Shown here piece after piece: positions 8,293 to 18,003 of a DNA stretch of 64,000 bases. Below the pieces are notes generated by a model. That model saw only the letters and a list, made by a program, of their open reading frames with translations. It searched no databases and was not told the origin of the DNA. The translations under genes and the position numbers were made by a program. The DNA is from Rhodospirillales bacterium. GTDB lineage: Bacteria > Pseudomonadota > Alphaproteobacteria > Rhodospirillales > Shumkoniaceae. The stretch spans positions 1 to 64,000 of the forward strand of contig JAHDSF010000006.1 of NCBI GenBank assembly GCA_018432935.1, written 5' to 3'. Position 1 is the stretch's first letter; each line of letters begins with the position of its first letter.

Positions 8293-9928
8293 CGCGCCAG
8301 GCTTTGTAGGTGTTGATGAGGCCGTTGGTCGAGGGGTCGTGGCTGGCGACCGGCTCCGATCCCTCCAGCTCGGGCAGGATGCTCTTGGCGAGCTGCTTGC
8401 CCAGTTCGACGCCCCACTGGTCGAACGAGTTGATGCGCCAGATGACGCCCTGCACGAACACCTTGTGCTCGTAGAGGGCGATCAGCATGCCCAGGGTGCG
8501 GGGATCGAAGCGGCGCACCAGGATCGAGTTGGTCGGCCGGTTGCCCTCGAAGGCCTTGTGCGGCGTCAAGTCGTCGATCTCGTCCTTGGAGAGTTTCGCC
8601 TTCTCAAGCTCCTTGCGCACCTCCTTGTCGCTGCGGCCGACCATCAGCGCCTCGGTCTGGGCGAAAAAGTTGGAGAGCAGGATCGGGTGGTGGGGGCCGA
8701 GCGCGTTGGCGGTCTCGACCGAGGCCATGAAGTCGGCGGGCACCAGCCGCGGCCCCTGGTGGATGAGCTGGTAGAACGAGTGCTGTCCGTTGGTGCCCGG
8801 CTCGCCGAAGATGACCGGCCCGGTGGGGTACTTGGCGCGCTTGCCGTCGCGCGTCGCCGTCTTGCCGTTGCTCTCCATCTCGAGCTGCTGCAGGTAGGCG
8901 GGCAGGCGGTGCAGGTACTGGTCGTAGGGCAGCACGGCGTGGACCTGGCAGCCGAAGAAATCCGTGTACCAGACCCCCAGCAGGGCCAGGATCGCCGGCA
9001 TGTTCTCTTCCAGGGGCGCGGAGCGGAAATGCTCGTCCATCGCGTGGCCGCCGGCCAGCATCTCCTCGAACCGGTCCATGCCGATGGCGATCGCCAGCGA
9101 CAGCCCGATCGCCGACCACATCGAATAGCGGCCGCCGACCCAGTCCCAGAACGCGAACATGTTGGCGGTGTCGATGCCGAACTTGCGGACTTCGGCCTCG
9201 TTGGTCGACAGCGCCACGAAGTGCTTGGCGACCGCCGCCTCGCCGAGCTGGGCCACCAGCCACGCCCGCGCCGTCCCGGCGTTGGTCAGGGTCTCCTGGG
9301 TGGTGAAGGTCTTGGAGGCGACGATGAACAGCGTCCGCGCGGGATCGAGGTCGCGCAGCGTCTCGGCGATCGCGGTGCCGTCGACGTTCGAGACGTAGTG
9401 CAGCCGCAGCCCCTTCTGCCAGTAGGGGCGCAGCGCCTCGGACGCCATCACCGGCCCGAGGTCGGAGCCGCCGATGCCGACGTTGACGACGTCGGTGATG
9501 CGTCGCCCGGTGTGGCCGCGCCACTCGCCCTTGCGTACTGCGTCCGAGAAGGCGCGCATGTGGGCCAGCACGCCGTTCACGTCTTCCATCACGTCGCGGC
9601 CCTCGACCGCGATCGGCCGGTTGGCGCGGTTGCGCAGGGCGATGTGGAGGACGGGGCGCTTTTCGGTGAAGTTGATCGCCTCGCCCGCGAACATGCGGTC
9701 GCGCCAGGCCTCGACCTCGGATTCGCGGGCCAGCGCGAACAGGAGCGCCATCGTCTCCCCGGTGACCCGGTTCTTGGAGTAGTCGAGGAAGAGATCGCCC
9801 AGCCGCAGCGACATCTTGTCGAAGCGCATCGGGTCCTCGGCGAAGAGGTCGCGCATGACCAGGCTCTCGACGGCGCCGAAGTGGCTCTTGAGGGCGCTCC
9901 ACGCGGACGACTTCTTGAGGGAAGGCAT
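8279..9928 (-). CDS. pgi: glucose-6-phosphate isomerase
   Basis: This 549-residue enzyme interconverts glucose 6-phosphate and fructose 6-phosphate in glycolysis and gluconeogenesis. The family signatures are clear: [29 protein letters not shown] (phosphate binding), [25 protein letters not shown] and [19 protein letters not shown]. The length is typical of the long bacterial/eukaryal form. The start [10 protein letters not shown] follows GGAGGAAACC, a very good ribosome site, so the 19 extra upstream codons are not used. It is followed by an overlapping tiny ORF on the same strand. Confidence 0.96.
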   Translation of the reverse strand: MPSLKKSSAWSALKSHFGAVESLVMRDLFAEDPMRFDKMSLRLGDLFLDYSKNRVTGETMALLFALARESEVEAWRDRMFAGEAINFTEKRPVLHIALRNRANRPIAVEGRDVMEDVNGVLAHMRAFSDAVRKGEWRGHTGRRITDVVNVGIGGSDLGPVMASEALRPYWQKGLRLHYVSNVDGTAIAETLRDLDPARTLFIVASKTFTTQETLTNAGTARAWLVAQLGEAAVAKHFVALSTNEAEVRKFGIDTANMFAFWDWVGGRYSMWSAIGLSLAIAIGMDRFEEMLAGGHAMDEHFRSAPLEENMPAILALLGVWYTDFFGCQVHAVLPYDQYLHRLPAYLQQLEMESNGKTATRDGKRAKYPTGPVIFGEPGTNGQHSFYQLIHQGPRLVPADFMASVETANALGPHHPILLSNFFAQTEALMVGRSDKEVRKELEKAKLSKDEIDDLTPHKAFEGNRPTNSILVRRFDPRTLGMLIALYEHKVFVQGVIWRINSFDQWGVELGKQLAKSILPELEGSEPVASHDPSTNGLINTYKAWRDGQA

Positions 9929-10112
9929 CGGTTTCCTCCGGTCTGGCTTGGGGAACGGGCGGTTGGATAGTAACAACTTCCGCACTCGCCGGCCACGCCG
10001 CTGCGACCCTCAAGGGTGGGGAGAGGCCCTACGCTTGAACGATTCCAGGGTGCGCGGTCCGGCAATACGCCTATACTGGGTGCGCATATGGTGCGGCCGC
10101 GGGGAAACGACC

Positions 10113-11027
10113 ATGGATCGCCGTACGTTCATCGTTCGCCATCTGGGTGGAGCGGCCCTGGTCGCCGGGGCGGGCCTTTTGCCGCGTCCCGTCCTCGCCC
10201 TCGCCGAACCCGACCTCGCCGTCGCCAGGGGCAGCGACCCCGCGGCCAACACCCGGGCTGCGGTCGAACTGCTGGGCGGCATGAAGGCCTTCGTGAAGAA
10301 GGGAGCCCGGGTCCTCGTCAAGCCCAACATGAGCTTCCCGCACGGGCCCGAGGAGGGCACCAACACCCACCCGCTGGTGGTGCAGACCCTCGCCTTCATG
10401 TGCATGGAGGCAGGGGCGGCGAGCGTCCTCGTGCTGGACAACACGCTTGCCCCGCCGGCCGCCTGCCGCGAGCGCTCGGGGATCGAGGTGATGGTCAACC
10501 AGGCGCTCGGCACCAAGGCGGTGTTCACCATCAACGACGGCGATTTCTACCGCGACACGGCGCTTGCCGGGGCTCGCGTGATGACCCGCAACGAGATCGC
10601 CACCGAGGCCCTCCGGGCCGACGTGCTGATCGCCGCCCCGACCGCCAAGGCGCACTCCTCGACCGGCGTCAGCCTGTCGCTGAAGGGCATGATGGGCCTG
10701 GTCGCCGACCGCAACGTCATGCACCGCAAGGGCCTCGACGAGACGATCGCCGACCTCTGCGCGACCCTGAAGCCGCACCTCACCGTCGTCGACGCCACCT
10801 ACGTCCTGACCACCAACGGCCCCCACGGTCCGGGCAAGGTGGAGCACGCGAAGACCGTGGTAGCCTCGCGCGACCCGGTGGCGGCCGACGCCTGGACCGT
10901 GCAGGCCTTCCCCTGGTACGGCCGCCGCTGCCGCGCCGACCAGGTCAGCCACATCAAGCGCGCCCACGAGCGCGGCCTCGGTCGCATGGACGTCGAGAAC
11001 CTCACGGTGCGGACGGTGGAGCTGTGA
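10113..11027 (+). CDS. Tat-exported DUF362 domain protein
   Basis: This 304-residue protein begins with a twin-arginine type signal (MDRRTFIVRHLGGAALVAGA). The DUF362 fold follows: GARVLVKPNMSFPHGPEEGTNTHP near 65-90, SVLVLDNT, and LIAAPTAKAHSSTGVSLSLKGMMG. DUF362 proteins are often found with iron-sulfur or tungsten/molybdenum enzymes and polyferredoxins, but their reaction is not established. It lies 67 bases upstream of a membrane polyferredoxin gene on the same strand, and the two likely work together in periplasmic electron transfer. The start follows GGGGAAACGACC. Confidence 0.78.
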   Translation: MDRRTFIVRHLGGAALVAGAGLLPRPVLALAEPDLAVARGSDPAANTRAAVELLGGMKAFVKKGARVLVKPNMSFPHGPEEGTNTHPLVVQTLAFMCMEAGAASVLVLDNTLAPPAACRERSGIEVMVNQALGTKAVFTINDGDFYRDTALAGARVMTRNEIATEALRADVLIAAPTAKAHSSTGVSLSLKGMMGLVADRNVMHRKGLDETIADLCATLKPHLTVVDATYVLTTNGPHGPGKVEHAKTVVASRDPVAADAWTVQAFPWYGRRCRADQVSHIKRAHERGLGRMDVENLTVRTVEL

Positions 11028-11094
11028 TCCTTGAGGAACCCTGGCCGAGCCTCTCCTCTCCCCCCTGAGGGCGGAGAGGGAAAGAAGGCGTGAC

Positions 11095-12624
11095 ATGTCC
11101 CTCCGCCGGGTCATCCAGCTGGCCAGCCTGGCGGCGTTCGCCCTCGTCACCGGGCTCGCGGCATGGCAGGCGGTGCCGCCGCGGCTAGTCGCCTGGCTGG
11201 TCGGCGCCGACCCGGTGGGGGCACTGGCGAGCGCGGTTGCGGGGCGGGCGTTGCCGCTGTCCCTGGCGCTGGCGGCGCTTCTTGTCGCCGCGACGGCGGC
11301 GTGGGGGCGCGTCTTCTGCGGCTACGTCTGCCCGCTGGGAACCCTGATCGACGGGGCGGATGCCTGCGCAAAGCCGCAGCCGAGGCGGGTCCCGGCGACC
11401 GCCAAGTACGCCCTTCTGGGGCTGGCGCTGGGCGCCGGGGCCGCTGGCGTTGCGTGGGTGTTCCTGGCCGCGCCGTTGCCGCTGGCGTCCCGCCTGTTCG
11501 CGCTCGTGGTGCAGCCGCTGGCCGCGGCCGGGGCGGACCTCGGCCTCGATGCGCTGCGCCCGCTCCTCGAAGGCGAGGCGGCGTTCTGGGCGGTCCGTAC
11601 CCCCGCCTACGCCACTCAGGGATTCGTCGTCGGCTTCTTGGCCCTGGTGATGGGCCTGGCGCTGGCGGCGCCGCGGCTGTGGTGCCGCGCCCTGTGCCCG
11701 GCCGGGGCGCTGCTGGCCCTGACCTCGATCGCGCCGGCATGGCGGCGCCGGGTCGGCGAGGACTGCACGGGCTGCGGCCTGTGCGCCGCCACCTGCCCGA
11801 CCGGGGCGATCTCTCCGGACGGGCGCGCGACCGACCCTGCCGAGTGCATCGTCTGCCGCACCTGCGAGGGAAGATGCCCGCGCGGTGCGGCCCGCTTCGG
11901 CTGGGCGAGGCCGCGCTTCTCGCCGGCGCGGCGGCGGCTGGTGGCGACAGGAGCAGCGGGTTTGGCCGGGCTGGCGGTCGCTGCGGCGATCCCGGTTCCG
12001 GCGTCGGCGGCGGTGCGGCCGCCCGGCGCCCGGCCCGAGCCGGACTTCCTGGCCCGCTGCCTGCGCTGCGGCGCCTGCATGGCGGCGTGTCCGACCAACG
12101 CCGTGCAGCCGACCTGGTTCCAGGCCGGGGTGCTGGGCGCGTTCAGCCCGGTGCTGGAGCCGCGGATCGGCTACTGCGACCCAGACTGCAACCGTTGCGG
12201 CCAGGTCTGTCCGACCGAGGCGATCCGGCCCCTGGAAATCGAGGAGCGGTTATGGGCGAAGACGGGGACGGCGGTGATCGACAAGCCGCTGTGCCTGGCC
12301 TGGGAGGACCGCGAGCGCTGTATGGTGTGCGACGAGGTGTGCCCCTTCGACGCCATTCGCTTCGAGACCGTGCCGGGCGTCTCGGTGGCGGTGCCGCTGG
12401 TGGTGGCCGGACGCTGCACCGGCTGCGGGCGCTGCGAGAACGCGTGCCCGACGGAAGGCGGCGGGGCGATCGTGGTGGCGCCCGACGGCGCGCTGCGCCT
12501 GTCCCACGGCAGCTATCGGGAAGAGGGGCGCCGGCGCGGGCTCGACATCTCGCGCGCGGCGCCCGCCGTCAGTGGTGGGGAGGCGCTGCCGCCGGAGCAG
12601 GGAGCGCCGGGGTTCCTGCCCTAG
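11095..12624 (+). CDS. membrane-bound polyferredoxin (NapH/NosR-like 4Fe-4S protein)
   Basis: This 509-residue protein has an N-terminal membrane part with about five helices and the NapH/CcoG-type motifs FCGYVCPLGT (about 74-83) and RALCPAGALLAL. A long series of ferredoxin-type clusters follows: CTGCGLCAATCP, CIVCRTCEGRCP, CLRCGACMAACP, CDPDCNRCGQVCP, CMVCDEVCP and CTGCGRCENACP. A second hydrophobic, Tat-like stretch (ARRRLVATGAAGLAGLAVAAA) lies between the second and third cluster sets. This suggests a fusion of a NapH-like membrane unit with a NapG/MauM-like periplasmic ferredoxin. It should carry electrons across or along the membrane, probably for the DUF362 partner upstream. The 3' end overlaps the convergent M16 peptidase gene by 56 bases. 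Confidence 0.8.
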   Translation: MSLRRVIQLASLAAFALVTGLAAWQAVPPRLVAWLVGADPVGALASAVAGRALPLSLALAALLVAATAAWGRVFCGYVCPLGTLIDGADACAKPQPRRVPATAKYALLGLALGAGAAGVAWVFLAAPLPLASRLFALVVQPLAAAGADLGLDALRPLLEGEAAFWAVRTPAYATQGFVVGFLALVMGLALAAPRLWCRALCPAGALLALTSIAPAWRRRVGEDCTGCGLCAATCPTGAISPDGRATDPAECIVCRTCEGRCPRGAARFGWARPRFSPARRRLVATGAAGLAGLAVAAAIPVPASAAVRPPGARPEPDFLARCLRCGACMAACPTNAVQPTWFQAGVLGAFSPVLEPRIGYCDPDCNRCGQVCPTEAIRPLEIEERLWAKTGTAVIDKPLCLAWEDRERCMVCDEVCPFDAIRFETVPGVSVAVPLVVAGRCTGCGRCENACPTEGGGAIVVAPDGALRLSHGSYREEGRRRGLDISRAAPAVSGGEALPPEQGAPGFLP

Positions 12625-13966
12625 GCGTGGGGTCGAGGTTCGGCTTGCCGACCACGAAGAAGCTGAGCTGGCCGGGATGCAGCAGGCGCTTGGCCAGCGC
12701 GTTGACGCCGTCGGCCGTCACCGCCGCGATGTAGTCGTTGCGGCGCTCGAGGTAATCGATGCCGAGGCGCTCGATCTGCATCGCCGCCAGGATGCCGGCC
12801 ACCTTGCCGCTGGAGTCCAGGCGCAAGGGAAAGCTGCCGATCAGATACTCCTTGGCCTTAGAGACGTCGTCCGGGGTGGCCCCCTGCTCGGCCATGCGGC
12901 GCCACACCTCGCGCACCACAGCGATGGTCTGGCCGGCGCGATCGTTCGCCGTGCCCGCGTTGCCGAGGATGAGGGCGGCGTGGTCGAGCGGCTGCAGGTA
13001 GGAATCGACCGAGTAGGCGAGCCCGCGCTTCTCCCGCACCTCGGAGAACAGCTCGGAGGTGAAGGTGCCGCCGCCCAGGATGTGGTTCATCACCGTCGCG
13101 GTGTAGTAGTCCGGGTGGTCGCGCTTCAGTCCCTGCTGGCCGAACAGGATCACGCTCTGCGGGATGCTCTCCTCGATGACCGTCGTCTGGCCGCCGGTCT
13201 GCGGGGCCACCTCGGGCACCTGCCACGAAGCCGCGTTGGCCGGCAGCGCCGCGAACGCGCTGTCCAGCAGGCGCTTCAGCGCCTCCGGCGTGACGTCGCC
13301 CGAGACGCCGATCGCGATGTTGTCGCGGCCGAAGCGGGTGGCGGCGAAATGCTTGAGGTCGTCGATGGTGATGGCGGCGATCGATTCCGGGGTGCCCTCG
13401 CTACGCCGGCCGTACGGGTGATCGGGGAAGAAACTCTCCTGCATGCGATGCCAGGCCTTGGTGCCGGGCCGTTCGCTGGAGCGCCGCAGGTTGGCCAGCA
13501 GCGCGTTGCGGATCCGCTCGACGGCGTCGGGATCGAAACGGGGCTCGGTCAGCGCCAGGCTCAGCAGCCGGAACGCCTCGTCGGCATGCTCGCTCAAGGT
13601 TCGCAGGCCGCCGCCGAAGGTGTCGAGACCCCTGTCGAACCCGAGCTCGACCCCCAGCTCCTTGAGCCGCCTCTGGAACGCTTCGGCGGTCATCGAGCCC
13701 GCGCCTTCGTCGAGCAGCGAGCTCGCCATGTCGGCAAGCCCCTCCTTGCCGGCAGGGTCCAGCGCCGCGCCGCCGCGGAAGACAACGCGCATCGAGATGA
13801 CCGGATTGCTGTGGTCCTCGACCAGCCACGCCTCGATGCCCTTGTCGCTGACCACCCGCTGCACCTGCACGGCCTGGGCGGAATCGATCGGCAGCAGGAA
13901 CAGGAACGAGGCGGCCAGGAGGAGATGCAACCGCCGAGCCGCTCTCATCGGGGCCGGTCGCGTCAT
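12569..13966 (-). CDS. M16-family peptidase homologue, non-catalytic partner
   Basis: This 465-residue exported protein has a signal peptide (LHLLLAASFLFLLPIDSAQA) and the paired M16 folds. Where active M16 enzymes have HxxEH, it reads DMASSLLDEGAG, so the zinc ligands are missing. The substrate-chamber motif REKRGLAYSVDSYLQP in the C-terminal half is present. Such inactive subunits normally pair with an active one, as in mitochondrial processing peptidase and many proteobacterial two-gene M16 operons. Its ATG overlaps the stop of the active subunit gene (ATGA), so the two are translationally coupled. A C-terminal proline/alanine-rich tail (LPAPAAAPPHH) is encoded in the region overlapping the polyferredoxin gene. 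Confidence 0.88.
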   Translation of the reverse strand: MTRPAPMRAARRLHLLLAASFLFLLPIDSAQAVQVQRVVSDKGIEAWLVEDHSNPVISMRVVFRGGAALDPAGKEGLADMASSLLDEGAGSMTAEAFQRRLKELGVELGFDRGLDTFGGGLRTLSEHADEAFRLLSLALTEPRFDPDAVERIRNALLANLRRSSERPGTKAWHRMQESFFPDHPYGRRSEGTPESIAAITIDDLKHFAATRFGRDNIAIGVSGDVTPEALKRLLDSAFAALPANAASWQVPEVAPQTGGQTTVIEESIPQSVILFGQQGLKRDHPDYYTATVMNHILGGGTFTSELFSEVREKRGLAYSVDSYLQPLDHAALILGNAGTANDRAGQTIAVVREVWRRMAEQGATPDDVSKAKEYLIGSFPLRLDSSGKVAGILAAMQIERLGIDYLERRNDYIAAVTADGVNALAKRLLHPGQLSFFVVGKPNLDPTPRAGTPALPAPAAAPPHH

Positions 13967-15327
13967 GACCGTCCTCCTTCCTTGCCTTCGGGCCGATCGG
14001 CGGGCAGCAGGACCGAGGTCACCGACTGCCCGGGATCGAGCACGTAGGTCATCGCCTCGGCGATCATCTCGGGAGTGACCGCGGCGATCCGGTCCGGCTC
14101 GTTCTCGACGTCCTCGACATCGAGTCCGACGGCCAGCGCGGCGCCCAGCACCTGGGCCCCGGTGCGCACCGAATCCCGGGCATACACGGCCTGCACCTTG
14201 GCCTCGTTCTTGGCCTGGGCGATCTCGGCATCGGTGAAGCCGTGGGCCTTGGCCTCGTCGACCACTTCCATCACCGCGGCGGCGACCTGCTCCATCGTCA
14301 CGCCGGGCTTCGGCGTGGCATAGAGGCCGAAGCGGCCGGGGCCCCGGCTGGTCGCGCCGTACCACGAGCCGGCCGCGGTGGCGATCCCGCGCTTCACCAC
14401 CAGCTCCTGGTAGAGCCGGCTGGTCGCCCCTTCGCCGAGCATGCTGGAAAGCACCTGCAGCGGGTAGGCGTGCCGGGTCTCGCCGTAAACGTAGCTGGGC
14501 GCGACGTAGGTGCGTCCCCAGCGCGCTTGCTGCACGCGAGGGTCCTTCAACGAGACCTCCCGCGGTGCCTTCTGGGGCGGCTCCTTGATGTCGAGGCGGT
14601 TGATCTTTTCGGAAGGGGGAATCGAGCCGTAGTGGGTCTCGGCCAGCTTGCGCACCTCATCGGGCATGACATCGCCCGAGACCACCAGCACTGCGTTGTT
14701 GGGAGCGTAGAAGGCGCGGTAGAAGGCGAGGATGTCCTGGCGCGACAGACCCCTGATCTCGTGCTCCCAGCCGATCACCGGCTTGCGGTAGGGGTGGTTG
14801 AGAAACAGCGTCGCCGAACTGTGCTCGGAGAGGATCGATGCGGGGTCGTTGTCGGTGCGCTGGCTGCGCTCCTCTAGGATGACCTGGCGTTCGGTATCGA
14901 CCTGCTCCTGCGACAGGATAAGGTTGGTCATGCGGTCGGCTTCGCCTTCCATCACCTTGGCCAGATGCTCCTTGGCGACGATCTGGTAGTAGGCCGTGTA
15001 GTCATAACTGGTGAAGGCGTTCTCGGTGCCGCCGACCTGAGAGATCAGGCGCGAGAAGGTGCCCTCGGGCATCTTCTCGGTGCCCTTGAACATCAGATGC
15101 TCGAGGAAGTGGGCGATTCCCGACTTGCCGAGCGGCTCGTCGATCGCTCCCACCTTGTACCAGACCATGTGGCTGACCACCGGCGCCCGGTGGTTCTCGA
15201 CCACCACGACCTTCAGTCCGTTGTCCAGAGTGTAGACGGTGGGGCTGAAGACCTTGGCCAGCGAGGGCAGCGGGGCGAGGCCGACCAGGACGGCCAGAAT
15301 GGCGGGAAGGCGGACGAACGGGCGCAT
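13963..15327 (-). CDS. zinc-dependent M16-family peptidase, catalytic subunit
   Basis: This 454-residue exported peptidase starts with a signal peptide (LPAILAVLVGLAPLPSLA). It carries the inverted zinc motif HFLEH in KSGIAHFLEHLMFKGTE (about 72-88), with the downstream third ligand expected in EGEADRMTNL. It begins after GGAGGCACC. It is the first gene of a two-gene operon and should form a heterodimer with the inactive partner encoded next. In the periplasm such pairs degrade peptides. Some are implicated in processing outer-membrane or secreted peptides, but the substrate is unknown here. Confidence 0.92.
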   Translation of the reverse strand: MRPFVRLPAILAVLVGLAPLPSLAKVFSPTVYTLDNGLKVVVVENHRAPVVSHMVWYKVGAIDEPLGKSGIAHFLEHLMFKGTEKMPEGTFSRLISQVGGTENAFTSYDYTAYYQIVAKEHLAKVMEGEADRMTNLILSQEQVDTERQVILEERSQRTDNDPASILSEHSSATLFLNHPYRKPVIGWEHEIRGLSRQDILAFYRAFYAPNNAVLVVSGDVMPDEVRKLAETHYGSIPPSEKINRLDIKEPPQKAPREVSLKDPRVQQARWGRTYVAPSYVYGETRHAYPLQVLSSMLGEGATSRLYQELVVKRGIATAAGSWYGATSRGPGRFGLYATPKPGVTMEQVAAAVMEVVDEAKAHGFTDAEIAQAKNEAKVQAVYARDSVRTGAQVLGAALAVGLDVEDVENEPDRIAAVTPEMIAEAMTYVLDPGQSVTSVLLPADRPEGKEGGRS

Positions 15328-15394
15328 GGTGCCTCCGGCGAGGAAGGGGTCTCCGGGGATATGGTCGGGCGGTCCCGCCGTGCAAGCGCGACGG

Positions 15395-16054
15395 TCAGGA
15401 ACCGTTCCGCAGCCGGATCACCGGTCCGCCCGCCGCCTCGGCGTCGGCGGGATCGTGGGTGACCAGCAGCACCGGCAGTCCGCGCGCCTTGGCGTGGTCG
15501 AACACGAAGGCGCGGATGCGGTCCTTCAGCTCGGCGTCGAGCTTGGCAAACGGCTCGTCGAGGAGCAGGGCACGGGGCTCGGCCAGGAGCGTCCGCATCA
15601 GCGCGACTCGTGCCTGCTGGCCGCCCGAGAGGGTGGCCGGGTCGCGGGGACCGTAGCCGGCGAGGTCGGCCTCGGCGAGCGCCGCCTCGACCCGGCGCCG
15701 GCGTTCCTCGCCGCGTACCGCGGAGGGCACCCCGAAAGCGAGGTTGCCGGCGACCGAGAGATGGGGGAACAGCAGCGGATCCTGGAACAGCAGCCCGAAG
15801 CGGCGGACCTCCGGCGGCTCCGCCGTGACGTCCCGACTCCCCACGACAACCCGCCCGCCGGCGGTGAAGGCGGCCGGAAGGGCACCGGCCACGAAGGCGA
15901 GCAGCGACGACTTGCCGCTGCCGCTCGGGCCCATCACCGTCACCACCTCGCCCGGTGGAACGGCGAGCCTGAAGTCGGCGATCAAGCGGAGCCGGCCCAG
16001 GGCCAGCGAGACGCCTTCGAGGATGAGCGGCGCCAACAACCGCTGCGCGGTCAT
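15395..16054 (-). CDS. ynjD: ABC transporter ATP-binding protein (YnjD-like)
   Basis: This 219-residue ATPase has Walker A GPSGSGKSS (about 42-50), Q-loop LLFQDPLLFPHLS, signature LSGGQQARVALMRTLL, Walker B ALLLDEPFAKLD and the switch histidine in LLVTHDPADAEA. The start overlaps the permease stop (ATGA). Together with the long two-unit permease upstream it matches the YnjC/YnjD arrangement of enterobacteria. The matching binding protein (YnjB-like) lies about 5.3 kb away on the same strand. The substrate is not established; thiamine- or iron-like relatives exist. Confidence 0.85.
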   Translation of the reverse strand: MTAQRLLAPLILEGVSLALGRLRLIADFRLAVPPGEVVTVMGPSGSGKSSLLAFVAGALPAAFTAGGRVVVGSRDVTAEPPEVRRFGLLFQDPLLFPHLSVAGNLAFGVPSAVRGEERRRRVEAALAEADLAGYGPRDPATLSGGQQARVALMRTLLAEPRALLLDEPFAKLDAELKDRIRAFVFDHAKARGLPVLLVTHDPADAEAAGGPVIRLRNGS

Positions 16055-17733
16055 GACCGGCCCTCCCTCCGCCGCCGCGGGAAGGGGGCTGCCGCGGCGG
16101 CGAACGCCAGCAGCGGCAGCGCCGTCTGCAGGACCACGTGGACGCCGACCACCCGCCGGTTGGCCCCCGCCGCCAGGGCCACCGCCTCGGTGGTCAGGGT
16201 GGGCACCCGGCCGGCGCCGGCGAAGACGGTCGGTAGGTACTGGGCGACGCTGACCGCGAAGCCGATTGCCAGCGCAATCGCCGCAGCGCGTCCCAGCATC
16301 GGCAGCTTGACCCGCCAGAAGGTGGCATCGGGGCCCGCGCCCAGGCAGCGCGACACCAGGGCGAAGCGGGGATCGGCGGCGCGGAAGGGGTCGGCGAGGG
16401 CGAGGAACACGTACGGCAGCACGAACAACAGATGGCTCCACGCCACCGCCAGCCACGAGCCGTCCAGCGCGGTGGCGACCAGCAGCACCTGAACCCCGAA
16501 CAGAAACCCGATCTGCGGCACCAGCAATGGCACGTACAGCAGCCACAGGACGCCGCCGCCGGGTCGCCGGCCGGTTCTATCCTCGTTCTCGAGACAGGCG
16601 AGCGCCAGCGCCAGGGCGCCCAATCCGCTCGCTGCGCCCAGTGTGAGGGCGTTGCCGAACGGCAGTGCCACCTCGCCGAAGCCGGCGGTCCAGCCATCCC
16701 ATGTCCACCGGGAGGGAAGGGCGTCCGGCCAGCGCCAGACCCGGGCTACCGACCACAGCAGCATGCCGACGATCCCCGCGGCTGCCGCGGCGATCAGCGT
16801 GCCCGCGGCGGCGCCGATCGAGAAGCGGATCCCGCTTCCGCCGGAGCCCCGCCGGCCGCCGGTCGTCCACGCCGCCGCGGCCAGAGCGACCGCCATCTCC
16901 GCGAGCCGCCAACCGGCGATCGCAGCCGCCACCAGGCCGGTCTGGAGGGCGGCGCCCGCGGCCGCCTGGAAGCGCAGTGCGAGGTCGGGGTCGCTGAACC
17001 AGCGCAGTACCAGCACCGCCAGGGGGGGCGGCGTGGTCGGTGCCAGCACCAGGGCCATGTCGACCGTGCTGAGCGAGTAGGCGAGCACGGCGTAGACGGG
17101 CAGCCGGATCTGCGGGTAGACGCGCGGCAGCACTGCCTTCAGCCATGCGATGGCTGGGGCGTAGCCGAGGGAGCGGGCCACCGCCAGGGTTTCGGCAGGG
17201 CGAGTCTGGGGCAGTGCGGCGAGAGTCATCAGGAGCAGGAACGGCAGCTCCTTCATGACCAGTCCGGCGACCAGCGCGATGCCGTAGGGGTCTGGCGCCA
17301 GCGGCAGGTCTGGCGGGCGCGCCAGCCCCGTTGCCCACGGCGACAGCAGGCGCAGGACCCAGCCGCTAGGCGCTATCAGGAAGGCGAGACCCAGCGCGAC
17401 CGCCGCGTGCGGCACCGCCAGGAAGGGCGAGAGCAGGCGCTGCAGCGCCCCGAACCGGGGATGCGAGTGCCACCAGGCGAATACGGCGACGCTCAGCCCC
17501 AGCGAGATGAGTGTGGCGGCGAGGCCGGTTCCCGCCGTCAGGCGCAGGGCCGCCGGCATGGCGGGATCGGCCAGCAGCATGCGCCAGGGTTCAAGCGAGA
17601 ACGCCGCGCCGCCGAGCGCGGGGAAATAGCCGAAGGCCGGCAGCAGGGTTCCCAGCATCCCCGCCGCGACGGGACCCAGGAACACCGCCACCGTGAGCGC
17701 CGGCGCCAAGCGCAGCACACCCGTCGGTCGCAT
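16051..17733 (-). CDS. ynjC: ABC transporter permease with two fused units (YnjC-like)
   Basis: This 560-residue, very hydrophobic protein has roughly 12 membrane segments in two homologous halves. Each half has a cytoplasmic coupling loop, for example ETLAVARSLGYAPAIAWLKAVLP in the first half and FALVSRCLGAGPDATFWRV in the second. This is the layout of FbpB/ThiP/YnjC permeases. The start MRPTGVLRLAPAL lies just after GGGGTGGCGG. An ATG ten codons upstream is possible but has no ribosome site. Directly upstream is the GntR-pdxA2-tct cassette, beyond which the ynjB-like gene is found. Confidence 0.8.
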   Translation of the reverse strand: MRPTGVLRLAPALTVAVFLGPVAAGMLGTLLPAFGYFPALGGAAFSLEPWRMLLADPAMPAALRLTAGTGLAATLISLGLSVAVFAWWHSHPRFGALQRLLSPFLAVPHAAVALGLAFLIAPSGWVLRLLSPWATGLARPPDLPLAPDPYGIALVAGLVMKELPFLLLMTLAALPQTRPAETLAVARSLGYAPAIAWLKAVLPRVYPQIRLPVYAVLAYSLSTVDMALVLAPTTPPPLAVLVLRWFSDPDLALRFQAAAGAALQTGLVAAAIAGWRLAEMAVALAAAAWTTGGRRGSGGSGIRFSIGAAAGTLIAAAAAGIVGMLLWSVARVWRWPDALPSRWTWDGWTAGFGEVALPFGNALTLGAASGLGALALALACLENEDRTGRRPGGGVLWLLYVPLLVPQIGFLFGVQVLLVATALDGSWLAVAWSHLLFVLPYVFLALADPFRAADPRFALVSRCLGAGPDATFWRVKLPMLGRAAAIALAIGFAVSVAQYLPTVFAGAGRVPTLTTEAVALAAGANRRVVGVHVVLQTALPLLAFAAAAAPFPRRRREGRS

Positions 17734-18003
17734 CCGCCACCCCGTGCGTTGACCCAACCGCATGTTACACGGGCGGCGGCGGATGTCCCGTGTGGATTCT
17801 GCGCCGACGACCCCGGCGATCTTCCGCCGCACACGCCAGGCACTCGTCTTCGCCTTCATGCTCGGCGGCCTGTTCGGCTTCCGTCATGCCGTCCTCTCGG
17901 TGGTCGTGCTCCTTACGACGCGGGTGGACTGGTGGAGCGGGAACCTTGCCCGCCCCGGGAACGCTTGACGCATGCTCCTCGCCCGTGGGGGGGCGGGGGA
18001 CTG

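Noticed and set aside
8114-9970. A 618-codon plus-strand open frame opposite pgi
   Set aside because: It is the reverse complement shadow of a highly conserved enzyme and has no domain of its own.
17762-18003. Small ORFs between ynjC and the GntR gene
   Set aside because: No ribosome site or recognisable composition; they overlap the likely promoter region of ynjC. I see nothing else in this gap.
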